Origin: a virus
DNA: 21,465 nucleotides
Strand: one strand, 5' to 3'
IMG/VR virus record: IMGVR_UViG_3300044617_000409
Location: 1-21,465 of that record
Position numbers and translations under genes: made by a program
In this document: positions 13,494 to 20,976 of the stretch, piece by piece
How positions within the stretch are numbered: the first letter of the stretch is position 1
Layout of the letters: each line of letters starts with the position of its first letter
Notes under the pieces: model-generated
Databases searched by the model: none
The model's input: the letters and a program-made list of their open reading frames with translations, nothing else
What the model was told of the DNA's origin: nothing

Positions 13494-13818
13494 CTTGTAC
13501 CAATTTAATTATGATATCTAATTTTTCCCTAGCATCTTTCACGGCAGGATACTCTTTAGCAAGTTGTTCGATCTTAGCATCTTCTGCCATCTTTTTCTTA
13601 GCCCATTCAAGTACTGATTGAATTTGGGGGTCAGAACTTAATTGTACTGTATTGTCGATGCGCATCCATCCGCCATTGTACGAACTATTGTTGTTATCAC
13701 AAACTTCAAAACACTTAGTAGCACCGTTCCAGCGAACTTGTCCAGTAGTGCTTGGCAGACTGTAACTATTATCAATCTGCCAAACTAAAGGATAACTGCT
13801 TTGCTGTATCTTGATCAT
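13471..13818 (-). CDS. Hypothetical phage protein (115 aa)
   Basis: The protein begins right after the clamp gene, with ATG 13818 overlapping the clamp TGA as ATGA. The N-terminal half is rich in aromatic and Asn/Ser residues (VRWNGATKCFEVCDNNNSSYNGG), looking like a beta-strand domain; the C-terminal half is helical and charged (VLEWAKKKMAEDAKIEQLAKEY). It overlaps dpdA by 23 bases. No known family; conserved packing between clamp and transglycosylase supports a real gene. Confidence 0.65.
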   Translation of the reverse strand: MIKIQQSSYPLVWQIDNSYSLPSTTGQVRWNGATKCFEVCDNNNSSYNGGWMRIDNTVQLSSDPQIQSVLEWAKKKMAEDAKIEQLAKEYPAVKDAREKLDIIIKLVQDESIKTT

Positions 13819-14537
13819 TTCGCCTGTGCTGGAAGTAGATAACGATAAGTCGCAAGACCGCTATCAACTGTGATCTCAGCGGCACCTTGATCACTGATAC
13901 GAACAGTCTTCTCACCTGGCAGATCCATGATCGCCAAGAATACTTTGACTGGCCACTGCCATGCACGATTCAATGTACCACCTACATCAGGATGAAACAC
14001 AAAGTTACCTGAGTGTGTGCTTGCATCACCGAAATAAATCTTAAGATCATTCTTATCAGTCTTAGTGATGAAGTGCTGTTCTTCACTGTTAGCCTGCGCC
14101 TGCTTCTTCAATCGCATGATACCTGCGATAGTAGGTTCGAATTCGACATCCCACTTAGCGCCTTTGAATGTGAAGTTCTTGATCTTTTCTTCAACGATAG
14201 CCTTGCTCATCAAACGATAGTCATTGATGAAGTCACCGACCTTAGTCTCAAAGTGAATAGCACTAGGGATGCCATCTTTGTTATTAGTGACATTGATCTT
14301 AGCATTGTCATCGTAATCATCAAAACCAAGAATAGTTTTGAGTTTAGCGAGATTAGGCATACCAAATGTGCCTACAAAATCTGCTAGTGGAGATTTGAGT
14401 GTGCCTTCAACGACAACGCTCTTATCCTCTGCTACTGCCGTGATGACAGTCTGCTTATCAGTACCAACGACCTTGATAAGATCGATGACACCAAGTCCAT
14501 GTGTATATTGAATCAAGTCTTGTAAATTATCCTTCAT
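13815..14537 (-). CDS. DNA polymerase sliding clamp, T4 gp45-like
   Basis: The 240-residue protein resembles T4-like clamps (gp45), which form a ring on DNA that tethers the polymerase and, in T4, also acts in late transcription. The acidic/hydrophobic segment LADFVGTFGMPNLAKLKTILGF and the later FVFHPDVGG and VKVFLAIMDL strands are typical. It lies directly after the polymerase gene, and its own sigma70-type promoter sits between them. GAGAGG precedes ATG 14537. The polymerase ends in a likely clamp-binding peptide (FDDLFSFG). No clamp-loader genes are in the window. Confidence 0.85.
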   Translation of the reverse strand: MKDNLQDLIQYTHGLGVIDLIKVVGTDKQTVITAVAEDKSVVVEGTLKSPLADFVGTFGMPNLAKLKTILGFDDYDDNAKINVTNNKDGIPSAIHFETKVGDFINDYRLMSKAIVEEKIKNFTFKGAKWDVEFEPTIAGIMRLKKQAQANSEEQHFITKTDKNDLKIYFGDASTHSGNFVFHPDVGGTLNRAWQWPVKVFLAIMDLPGEKTVRISDQGAAEITVDSGLATYRYLLPAQAK

Positions 14538-14576
14538 GTTTGCCTCTCGTAAGTTATTTAGGAATGCCTATAGTGT

Positions 14577-14605
14577 ATAATAGTGGATTTTATTGTGCAA
14601 GTCAA
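14577..14605 (-). promoter_or_regulatory. Sigma70-type promoter for the sliding clamp
   Basis: On the minus strand TTGACT and TATTAT are spaced by exactly 17 bases, within the 75-base gap between polymerase and clamp genes. The clamp start lies about 40 bases downstream. A host RNA polymerase promoter of near-consensus strength is the simplest reading, and it would let clamp, transglycosylase and following genes be expressed separately from the polymerase. Confidence 0.7.
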
Positions 14606-14612
14606 GTTTTTG

Positions 14613-17318
14613 TTAACCGAAACTGAACAAATCATCGAAAGTAGAATTCGTATCGGTATTATCTCTTAGATCCCAATCCAATACGCCCAATAAGTTTTCA
14701 ATCTTCTTGTCTACTAATGTTGCTTCCATAGCACTATCATCAAATGGAAGTTCTGTGAACCAAGTTGGGAGCCTTAGTTCGTCAGTGGGATATGCGATAC
14801 TAGTGAAGCCGATAGGATTAGGCTTGAGTTTACACACAATAACCTTCATGCCATCTATCATCTTCATGCTATAGTTGTCGCTGTTAGCCTTGCGCAGATA
14901 GTTCCAGTTCAATGCCGCGCGAACATGTCCGGGCATATTTGCTTTACCAGTCTTGCTGTTAGCCTCGAGGTCGCCATACATAGTGAGTTTGTTCACAGAT
15001 TTAGGGCTACCCTTAGTCCAACTATCTTGCTTGCCAAGTTCAATCTTGAATTGTTTGATGCGTTCGATCACATCCTCTCTGGTCTTACCATGAAGGACCA
15101 TCTCAAGCACTTCGAACAAAAAGTCTTGAACATATCTAGGAGTATCTGCTCGTTTCAAGTCAAGACCCATAGCCTTGATCTTGCCTAGTTTGCCATCTTT
15201 GTCTAGTCGCTTACCTTCTTTGTCAAAGATGTTGACAGCATAACGCTTTTTAGTGATGAACAAACTGCGATCACCGATCAACTCACGACCTGCCTTGATC
15301 ACGCACATCCTTCTAGGCACATGGAATGCTCTTTCCATAAAACTAGGGAAACTCTCGTTTGCTTGCTCGGCGATATTGTCATAGAGTTGGACACAAAGTT
15401 CTTTATTCCACTCCATCTCACCGTTCTGTATTTGCGAATTCAGAATGGGCCATGCTGTGAAATAACAACTATCAGTATCGCCATATACGATAGCATCGCC
15501 ATAAAAATCATACTTACCGGTCACGATCTCGTTGATCTGTGCGCTCATATGCTTGACGATCTGACGACCACATAATGTGACGCTCTGACCGATGCGCTTA
15601 TCATAGAATCGGCAATGCTCGTTCAACAATGCACCATATGCACTGTTAAGCAAAATCTTACGAACCAACTGACGCTTATCCCAATATTCGATATCTTCTT
15701 TCGTCTTTGATTCTTTCAATTTCTTCTGCATATCTTTACGATCACTATACCAGCGAGTCAATAGACCGGGAATCACACCCTCGCTATCTGATCTAAAGAT
15801 CGTGCCGTTCGCTGATAAGATATATGGCTTGTTGCTGTCGTAGATCAATTTCCATACTTCAGCCGCGCTCATCTCTACGCTCTCGCCACTCTCAAAGTCA
15901 ACTGTGAGCATAGTGCCGCGCTCTTGCTTCATGATGGCTTCATACTCTAGTGTGCCAAACAAACCTTCCCAGAGCAATGAACTCATCTCAAGGTCGTCAT
16001 CTGCATCATAGTTGCGTTTTTCGCTGGCGAGATTTCGTGCTTTTTCTGTTAGATATTGCTCAGTCAATGTCTGACGAACCTGCGCAACGATAGTCTCAGG
16101 AGCCATATTGAGTGTGCGAATAGCACTAGGATACAGACTGTTGATGTCAACTGCCCCTACCCATTCATGTATGCCTTTCTTTGGCACAGCAACATATGCA
16201 CCTGCCGCTGCCATCTCGCTGTCACCACTATTTCTTTTCTTATCAGGAACCATGAGTCCACGCTCATGCGCTTCGTTCATGATAGCCATCTCAATCATTG
16301 CCACAGAACCCATGACAGTTGGCAATAATACAGTATTCTCATGCGCCAGTGCGTTAGCAAGATCAAGGAACTTGAGTTTGTTATGGATCTTGACAAGCAA
16401 CATCGTATCCTGACGATTGTACTCTAAGAACTTTTTAAAGTCTTTATTGTACAATTGGTCAAGAGTACCTTCATACTGCGTCTTACGCTCACCAACTTCC
16501 ATCTCACCGATAGCATCAAGGCTATAACTATGACGGCTCTCATAGTTGTACTTCTTATACAACTGTAGATAGTCCATGTGTACGCGACCAACAAGGTCGA
16601 ATGTCGTTTCCTCTTTACCGAAACGCTCATACACTCTTGGCTTAGGCATTTGACCGAGCAAACAGAATTTGCGTGTATCGTCTTTGCTCATCACCCTAGT
16701 CACACGATTGACCATGTAAGGAATATCGTATCCTTCAGAGTTCCAGCCAGTGAGAATGTCAGCATCTTTGATTAGTTCAAAGAATGTTTCAAACATCTCA
16801 ATCTCTGACCTAAACAATATAGTATTCTCAAAGTCTTTAGTGAGGTCATGAGCAGTCTCATCGCTCATGTGTTTAGGCGGAATCGCAAGAGTGACAAGTG
16901 TATCTTGCCAATCTAAGTACATTGAGATAGCCGTTACTGCATTGAATGGATCACTTGTTGGGCTGAATCCTTTCTCAGGGTCAAAGTCTACCTCAATGTC
17001 AAAGAAACATGTATGGAGTTTTGGAGGCTCTGCGCCGAGATAGTTTTCACTCAGGCAGCGGAACACCACATTTATGTCCGATTCGTACAGTTTCTTATTG
17101 CTATGAATTCGTTTTTCTTTTTCAAACTCAGTACGCTTCCTTGTGCTGAAGCGTGTGATGGGTTCGCCATACAGGCTACGATACTTACCTTTAGGATCAG
17201 TATAGTAGAATGTATAATTGGCAGGAAATTCATTGTAAGTACGCTTGCCGTCTGGCTGTCGTTCTACAACGAATATCCTATCACTATCTCTATCGTGGAT
17301 CGCGTCTACATATGACAT
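14613..17318 (-). CDS. Family B DNA polymerase, T4 gp43-like
   Basis: This 901-residue replicative polymerase has both activities intact. The 3'-5' exonuclease motifs are FFDIE (105-109), NSEGYDIPY (about 193-201) and YNRQD (300-304). The polymerase motifs are DINSLYPS (391-398), RKILLNSAYG (553-562) and YGDTDS (612-617). Length and arrangement match T4/RB69 gp43. The C-terminus FDDLFSFG looks like a clamp-binding peptide. Start ATG 17318 lies 20 bases after the lipoprotein stop, with a weak GAGG at a distance, so expression may depend on readthrough from the lipoprotein promoter. Strongest marker that the window is a T4-like phage. Confidence 0.96.
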   Translation of the reverse strand: MSYVDAIHDRDSDRIFVVERQPDGKRTYNEFPANYTFYYTDPKGKYRSLYGEPITRFSTRKRTEFEKEKRIHSNKKLYESDINVVFRCLSENYLGAEPPKLHTCFFDIEVDFDPEKGFSPTSDPFNAVTAISMYLDWQDTLVTLAIPPKHMSDETAHDLTKDFENTILFRSEIEMFETFFELIKDADILTGWNSEGYDIPYMVNRVTRVMSKDDTRKFCLLGQMPKPRVYERFGKEETTFDLVGRVHMDYLQLYKKYNYESRHSYSLDAIGEMEVGERKTQYEGTLDQLYNKDFKKFLEYNRQDTMLLVKIHNKLKFLDLANALAHENTVLLPTVMGSVAMIEMAIMNEAHERGLMVPDKKRNSGDSEMAAAGAYVAVPKKGIHEWVGAVDINSLYPSAIRTLNMAPETIVAQVRQTLTEQYLTEKARNLASEKRNYDADDDLEMSSLLWEGLFGTLEYEAIMKQERGTMLTVDFESGESVEMSAAEVWKLIYDSNKPYILSANGTIFRSDSEGVIPGLLTRWYSDRKDMQKKLKESKTKEDIEYWDKRQLVRKILLNSAYGALLNEHCRFYDKRIGQSVTLCGRQIVKHMSAQINEIVTGKYDFYGDAIVYGDTDSCYFTAWPILNSQIQNGEMEWNKELCVQLYDNIAEQANESFPSFMERAFHVPRRMCVIKAGRELIGDRSLFITKKRYAVNIFDKEGKRLDKDGKLGKIKAMGLDLKRADTPRYVQDFLFEVLEMVLHGKTREDVIERIKQFKIELGKQDSWTKGSPKSVNKLTMYGDLEANSKTGKANMPGHVRAALNWNYLRKANSDNYSMKMIDGMKVIVCKLKPNPIGFTSIAYPTDELRLPTWFTELPFDDSAMEATLVDKKIENLLGVLDWDLRDNTDTNSTFDDLFSFG

Positions 17319-17338
17319 CTATCTACTTATAATCCTCA

Positions 17339-18826
17339 TTAGTTAAAAAGACTTTTACCAGTCGTCCAATCATAGCGAACATGATCGACACGCTGAGTAT
17401 AAGTATTGCCATTCTTCTGGCTAATCAAAATCGCATAGTTGCCATCACCGATCACAGTCAAAATACCGACTGGTAAGTTTTTCGGATAACTGATCTCATT
17501 GAAATTGCCCTTGCAATCGTTCAACAAAATCCTAGTAGGCATCGCACTATCATTTAGATTTACTTGACCTCTATGTAACAAAATGTCTGCACACTTATCG
17601 TTATTAATATCAGCAAATTCAATTGTATCATAATGTGTGTAATTTTTGCTAGACACATGGGTAAAATTTGTTCTAGTTTTACTTTCGTCAGTAAACCCAT
17701 TGCCATTATTGATCAATATCTGAAGGCTAGCACCTCGATAATAACTGATATCTTGGCCATTCTCGCTAGAATTAGTAGCCAAAGATATGATATCTTTGCG
17801 ACCATCGTTGTTGATATCAACTACGATAGTATCTAAATGTATGGTGCCTACTTCCATATACTTAGTATCTGTACTATTCTTTTTATAAGCATATCCTGCA
17901 CCATATGGTCCTACAGGAAGTTCCATCATGCGTGTGCTAGAAAAATTGCCTGCGCCGTCGTTCAACAACACTATGCTAGATTTAGTTCCTGCCATAGCCA
18001 TCAATACGATATCTTGATGACCATCATTATTAGCATCGATCAATGCACTAGAAGTGAACAATAAGTTTTCCCACTTCTTGTTTGACGAATCAGTAAACCT
18101 CTCTAAGATATTTTTGTGAGGACCAAACATGTCGCTAGGAAATCTATTGCGATCTACTTTATAGTTTCCATTGCTATCGCCCATGATGAAGAAGGGACTT
18201 GAGAATACTAATGAAGTCACAAACGCATCAGGCAAATAATCACCATTGATATCACCTGCGCTAGCGTGGTGAGCAAAGGCTGTGATGTTGTTATTGATCT
18301 TTGATAACTTATATCCATTAGGAGTATAAGTCAATACTTGTGACATCTCTCCTGTATAACCTGTCTGCGCAGGTAGACCATTGACATATGGGTCTTGACC
18401 TGCGGCTGCTACCAAAATATCGATGCCGCCATCACCATTGAAGTCGCTTGCTACGATTCGATTGACAAGAGTGGGACTATAACCTTCAATGAAGATAGAT
18501 TTATCTTGTTCAAAACCACCGTTCGATTTTGCCAAGAAAAATCTAACTGGGCTACTTCCGGTAGTCACATTAGAAAATGCTGATACAGGATCATAGCGCA
18601 GAAAGATATCTTTCAATCCATCTTTATTGAAGTCCCCGATAACCCATCGTGGGTTCTCACCACCGTCACCTGCATCATATGATGCACCAGTGAAAATAGT
18701 TAATGGGTCTTTAGATGTAGCACTTGATTGTGCTGTAGAGATCGTCGTGGGTGTAGTGTCAGAGCCACCGCCACCGCAACCCGCGATCAGTAAACTAACC
18801 GCGATTGAGACTGATAAATTACGCAT
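17339..18826 (-). CDS. FG-GAP/VCBS-repeat lipoprotein
   Basis: The 495-residue protein starts with a lipoprotein signal peptide: MRNLS, a hydrophobic stretch, and lipobox LIAGC with C17 as lipid-bearing residue. Glycine- and Ser/Thr-rich linker follows. The body has at least six repeats of the DxNxDGxxDI type (DFNKDGLKDIFL, DFNGDGGIDILV, DINGDYLPDAFV, DANNDGHQDIVL, DINNDGRKDIIS, DINNDKCADILL), typical of calcium-binding FG-GAP/VCBS beta-propellers. ATG 18826 has GAGG upstream; a TTG two codons earlier is less likely. It sits between a DsbA-like gene and the DNA polymerase, with its own promoter. A host-surface protein made during infection, for instance to block superinfection or alter adhesion, is one possibility; nothing in the sequence proves it. 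Confidence 0.88.
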   Translation of the reverse strand: MRNLSVSIAVSLLIAGCGGGGSDTTPTTISTAQSSATSKDPLTIFTGASYDAGDGGENPRWVIGDFNKDGLKDIFLRYDPVSAFSNVTTGSSPVRFFLAKSNGGFEQDKSIFIEGYSPTLVNRIVASDFNGDGGIDILVAAAGQDPYVNGLPAQTGYTGEMSQVLTYTPNGYKLSKINNNITAFAHHASAGDINGDYLPDAFVTSLVFSSPFFIMGDSNGNYKVDRNRFPSDMFGPHKNILERFTDSSNKKWENLLFTSSALIDANNDGHQDIVLMAMAGTKSSIVLLNDGAGNFSSTRMMELPVGPYGAGYAYKKNSTDTKYMEVGTIHLDTIVVDINNDGRKDIISLATNSSENGQDISYYRGASLQILINNGNGFTDESKTRTNFTHVSSKNYTHYDTIEFADINNDKCADILLHRGQVNLNDSAMPTRILLNDCKGNFNEISYPKNLPVGILTVIGDGNYAILISQKNGNTYTQRVDHVRYDWTTGKSLFN

Positions 18827-18859
18827 ACCCAAACCTCAGGGTGAGTTGAACATATTGTT

Positions 18860-18888
18860 ATAATAGCAGATATGGGTATGCGTTGCAA
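18860..18888 (-). promoter_or_regulatory. Sigma70-type promoter for the lipoprotein
   Basis: On the minus strand TTGCAA and TATTAT are separated by 17 bases, 34 bases before the lipoprotein ATG. The match and position between two genes make a host-type promoter likely; it may also serve the polymerase. Confidence 0.6.
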
Positions 18889-18904
18889 CCAACATTTACC
18901 CAAA

Positions 18905-19165
18905 TTAGAGAGTCTTACCGACAGTCTCTAGGATAGTGTTGAGTTCTTCGTTTTCTTTATTAGTCTCGCCCAAACGCGACTTGTATGCTACCCGAATTGC
19001 TTTCTTAAGAATGCTGGGCTTGACTTCAAGTTCGTCTGCGATGGCCTTGACGGTATCTGCCAATCCCTCGTTAAGGGTCTCGACTTCTTGCATGACGGCC
19101 ATACCCTCATTGATGAGTTGGGTCAGTTTGATCTTTGCTTCGTTATTAAAAGTTCTACTGGACAT
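18905..19165 (-). CDS. DsbA-like dsDNA-binding/late transcription protein (T4 DsbA family)
   Basis: T4 DsbA is a small double-stranded DNA-binding protein implicated in late transcription. This 86-residue protein has the same length and a similar layout: an N-terminal amphipathic helix (AKIKLTQLINEGMAVMQEVETLNEGL), the core VKAIADELEVKPSILKKAI (about 39-57) that resembles the DELGVDGKMFNRLL segment of T4 DsbA, and an acidic helical end (ETNKENEELNTILE). A near-consensus sigma70 promoter and an AGGAG site lie upstream. If correct, it is an early or middle-expressed regulator. Confidence 0.65.
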   Translation of the reverse strand: MSSRTFNNEAKIKLTQLINEGMAVMQEVETLNEGLADTVKAIADELEVKPSILKKAIRVAYKSRLGETNKENEELNTILETVGKTL

Positions 19166-19194
19166 AAAATCTCCTATGCTCTAAGTAAAGAACA

Positions 19195-19223
19195 AGTATA
19201 TACTAACCATGCAATCAAGTCAA
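19195..19223 (-). promoter_or_regulatory. Sigma70-type promoter for the DsbA-like gene
   Basis: TTGACT and TATACT on the minus strand are spaced by exactly 17 bases. It lies 30 bases before the DsbA-like ATG, with an AGGAG ribosome site between. One of the clearest host-type promoters in the window. Confidence 0.75.
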
Positions 19224-19258
19224 ACATTTTGCGAAAGGAATTTGCAAGATTGGGTAAT

Positions 19259-19498
19259 TCAGCAATACTTAAGTTTCAAAAAGACAAATTCTTCTTCGGT
19301 CATTACTATGATCACATCATTATTTTTAGTGACCTTAGTCTTATAACCATTTTTTATTAATAGATTAGAAAATTCTCTTGCTATATTTGGTCTACTAGAG
19401 AAAGAATCAACTAGCGTGAATATGTTCAATGTTTCCTCCCGCCAGTTATCTTTCATCCATTCTAACAACCATTTATTTTTATTCAGGCTGACAAGCAT
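19259..19498 (-). CDS. Hypothetical small protein, possible fourth member of the ELMxWM/LRW family
   Basis: A 79-residue protein whose start ATG 19498 overlaps the tilS 3' end by 20 bases. WLLEWMKDNW (about residues 10-19) and the terminal EEEFVFLKLKYC resemble the ELMxWMxxN and EWFxLRW blocks of the three tandem paralogs at 2469-3265, but the middle differs. The relation is suggestive only. No known motif or membrane segment; function unknown. Confidence 0.55.
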   Translation of the reverse strand: MLVSLNKNKWLLEWMKDNWREETLNIFTLVDSFSSRPNIAREFSNLLIKNGYKTKVTKNNDVIIVMTEEEFVFLKLKYC

Positions 19499-20078
19499 CT
19501 AAGATCATTCTCTTCACTACTTTTTCGATGCCCGGATTCACATGATATGTATGAGGCACTAAGTGCTTGCGGATATAATTACGCATGTACTTGTCATCTT
19601 GGTTGCTAGTGTCTTCACACCATTCAAGACCTTTGCGCTCACACCAACTTACCAGTTCAGTCTTGGCTGTCAGTAAGAAAGGTCTGATTACATTGTTGCG
19701 TGTGTCGGGAATCACTTTAGGATCGCCGTGCATCGCAGACCAGATGTATGTTTCTACACAATCATTAAGATGATGTGCTGTCACCACAGTCTCAAACTTG
19801 CGCAAGAACTTATAACGCTCATCACGCCAATGTTCTTCCATGCTTTTATTAGCAGGCTTTTGTTTGTGAATGAACCCTAGATATAATGGGAGATTTCTAT
19901 CTGCGCAGAATCTTTCAACGAACTTCAATGCTTTCTCGCTATTGTCAGTACCATGATGAAAGAATGCACAGGATACTTCATGGTTGCGATTTAGAAAGTC
20001 TACAGCGGCGACGCTATCAACGCCACCGCTGAATGCAACTGTTAGATTTCTGGGTAATTTTTTGAGCAACCTTATCAT
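19479..20078 (-). CDS. tilS: Short TilS-like tRNA(Ile)-lysidine synthase (PP-loop ATPase)
   Basis: TilS uses ATP to attach lysine to C34 of the CAU-anticodon isoleucine tRNA so that it reads AUA. SGGVDS (17-22) is the PP-loop; AHHLNDCVET (101-110) and the block EDTSNQDDKYMRNYIR (155-170) are TilS signatures. At 199 residues only the N-terminal catalytic domain is present; E. coli TilS has about 430 and an extra C-terminal tRNA-binding part. QueC was considered because the pathway needs it, but its terminal zinc cysteines are absent. The start ATG is forced: no other Met precedes the PP-loop, and it falls at the predicted transcription start of a strong promoter, so the mRNA may be leaderless. 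AUA codons are common in the window, which fits the role, but activity on tRNA is not shown. Confidence 0.78.
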   Translation of the reverse strand: MIRLLKKLPRNLTVAFSGGVDSVAAVDFLNRNHEVSCAFFHHGTDNSEKALKFVERFCADRNLPLYLGFIHKQKPANKSMEEHWRDERYKFLRKFETVVTAHHLNDCVETYIWSAMHGDPKVIPDTRNNVIRPFLLTAKTELVSWCERKGLEWCEDTSNQDDKYMRNYIRKHLVPHTYHVNPGIEKVVKRMILDACQPE

Positions 20079-20086
20079 GTGATAAG
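20071..20086. repeat. Palindrome over the tilS start codon
   Basis: A 16-base palindrome with 7-base arms (CTTATCA / TGATAAG) and a 2-base centre spans the tilS ATG and touches the end of the promoter -10 element. It could be an operator or a hairpin limiting ribosome access. Confidence 0.45.
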
Positions 20087-20113
20087 ATTAACAGAAAAAA
20101 TGGGTATTGTCAA
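20085..20113 (-). promoter_or_regulatory. Strong sigma70-type promoter giving a leaderless tilS mRNA
   Basis: On the minus strand a perfect TTGACA is followed after 17 bases by TAATCT. Counting 7 bases from the -10 element puts the transcription start at or next to the A of the tilS ATG (20078). No Shine-Dalgarno sequence is present before that ATG, consistent with leaderless translation. Confidence 0.7.
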
Positions 20114-20118
20114 TAGTT

Positions 20119-20442
20119 TTAAACTGTTACTACAGATTTTTCTACTGTGATACCGTTGTCTATCAGATAGCGGCCCCAAATTTGTAAAAACTCCGGGTCA
20201 CCTGCAAAGTTCGGGCTCTCACCCTGACTTTCTGCTAATTTTGCTTCATCAGCAAATATCATTTCACCTGCTTCCATATTTACTGATACAGCCTTGCTAG
20301 CAACGAAATCGTTGTGACGCTGTTTCGCCGCTTCAAATGCTGCGAACTCCTCAGTAGATAGAACTTCTTTAGCCCAATCATCGATTAGTACAAGAGTTGC
20401 ACCTTGTGCAGGGACTAAAGTTAAAGTATGTTTCACTGCCAT
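20119..20442 (-). CDS. Hypothetical protein (107 aa)
   Basis: ATG 20442 has a strong AAGGAG site upstream and follows the metallopeptidase gene by 12 bases. The sequence starts with a strand-rich part (VKHTLTLVPAQGATLVLIDD), then a helix with many Ala and Glu (STEEFAAFEAAKQRHNDF), and ends with IWGRYLIDNGITVEKSVVTV. Acidic overall, no membrane segment or known motif. Function unknown; the strong ribosome site suggests good expression. Confidence 0.65.
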   Translation of the reverse strand: MAVKHTLTLVPAQGATLVLIDDWAKEVLSTEEFAAFEAAKQRHNDFVASKAVSVNMEAGEMIFADEAKLAESQGESPNFAGDPEFLQIWGRYLIDNGITVEKSVVTV

Positions 20443-20454
20443 TTTATTATCTCC

Positions 20455-20964
20455 TTATTGGAAAATTTTATTATTTTCTTTTCCGTATATTTTGATATAC
20501 TTTCCAGCAAGCATATCAGCCATCGACTCTATCGCACTGCCTGGATAACTATCGCCATTACTCACCATATCTAATTCACCTTGTCTTACATGAACTAATT
20601 CATGAAATACCGTGCGCAGTATATCTACAAGGTTGCGATTTTTCGCATAGACCCATATCTTATCATCACCTATGATGTGTCCACCTGTATGATGATTAGT
20701 TTGTGCTTCTTCTGTGTCCATGCTTAATATGATTTTAGGTGGATTTTTGATGTGCAATTTCTCACAAGCCCAGTCTTTAAACTTCTCTACCTCAGTAGAC
20801 AGTTCATCACCTTCGTTGATACTTTCACCGCCACCATCTCCACCGCCAGCATCACCCTCACCACTGCCCCCAAAATAGGCAAATCCTGGGAAGAAATATC
20901 TTCCCAACTTTATTTTCTTATTACGCTTCTTTTTGCGTTCTGTGATGAATTCTGTGGCTCGCAT
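20455..20964 (-). CDS. Putative HExxH zinc metallopeptidase
   Basis: The 169-residue protein starts MRATEFITE, a style of N-terminus I recognise from marine phage proteins, followed by a basic stretch and a glycine-rich linker (about residues 32-49). The C-terminal half carries FHELVHVRQGE, an HExxH motif at 121-125 (H121, E122, H125), with E146 in SAIESMADML as possible third zinc ligand, as in gluzincins. Such phage proteins may process virion proteins or act on host proteins; the target is unknown. The start ATG 20964 lies 5 bases after a GATAAATAC sequence. No signal peptide. Confidence 0.6.
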   Translation of the reverse strand: MRATEFITERKKKRNKKIKLGRYFFPGFAYFGGSGEGDAGGGDGGGESINEGDELSTEVEKFKDWACEKLHIKNPPKIILSMDTEEAQTNHHTGGHIIGDDKIWVYAKNRNLVDILRTVFHELVHVRQGELDMVSNGDSYPGSAIESMADMLAGKYIKIYGKENNKIFQ

Positions 20965-20969
20965 TAGAG

Positions 20970-20976
20970 TATTTAT
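20970..20976 (-). promoter_or_regulatory. ATAAATA late-promoter-like element before the metallopeptidase gene
   Basis: On the minus strand this reads ATAAATA, preceded by G, in agreement with the NATAAATA late-promoter core. It overlaps the stop codon of the upstream 64-residue gene and lies only 5 bases before the next ATG, so a transcript from it would have almost no leader. Chance occurrence in A/T-rich sequence cannot be excluded. Confidence 0.3.

Noticed and set aside
14013-16413. Long plus-strand open frames inside the clamp and polymerase genes (for example 14013-14387 and 16108-16413)
   Set aside because: They are antisense to strongly supported genes, have unusual compositions and lack ribosome sites; no plus-strand gene fits anywhere in the window.
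17341-17369. TTGGAC-N17-TTAACT as promoter of the DNA polymerase
   Set aside because: The -10 box matches consensus in only three of six positions and lies in the end of the lipoprotein gene; too weak to list.
19229-19250. Short inverted repeat (TTGC...GCAA) after the 79-residue gene as terminator
   Set aside because: The stem is only four bases and there is no T run.
19479-20078. PP-loop enzyme as QueC, completing preQ0 synthesis
   Set aside because: The motifs (AHHLNDCVET, RNYIR block) are those of TilS, and the zinc-binding cysteine cluster at the end of QueC is absent.
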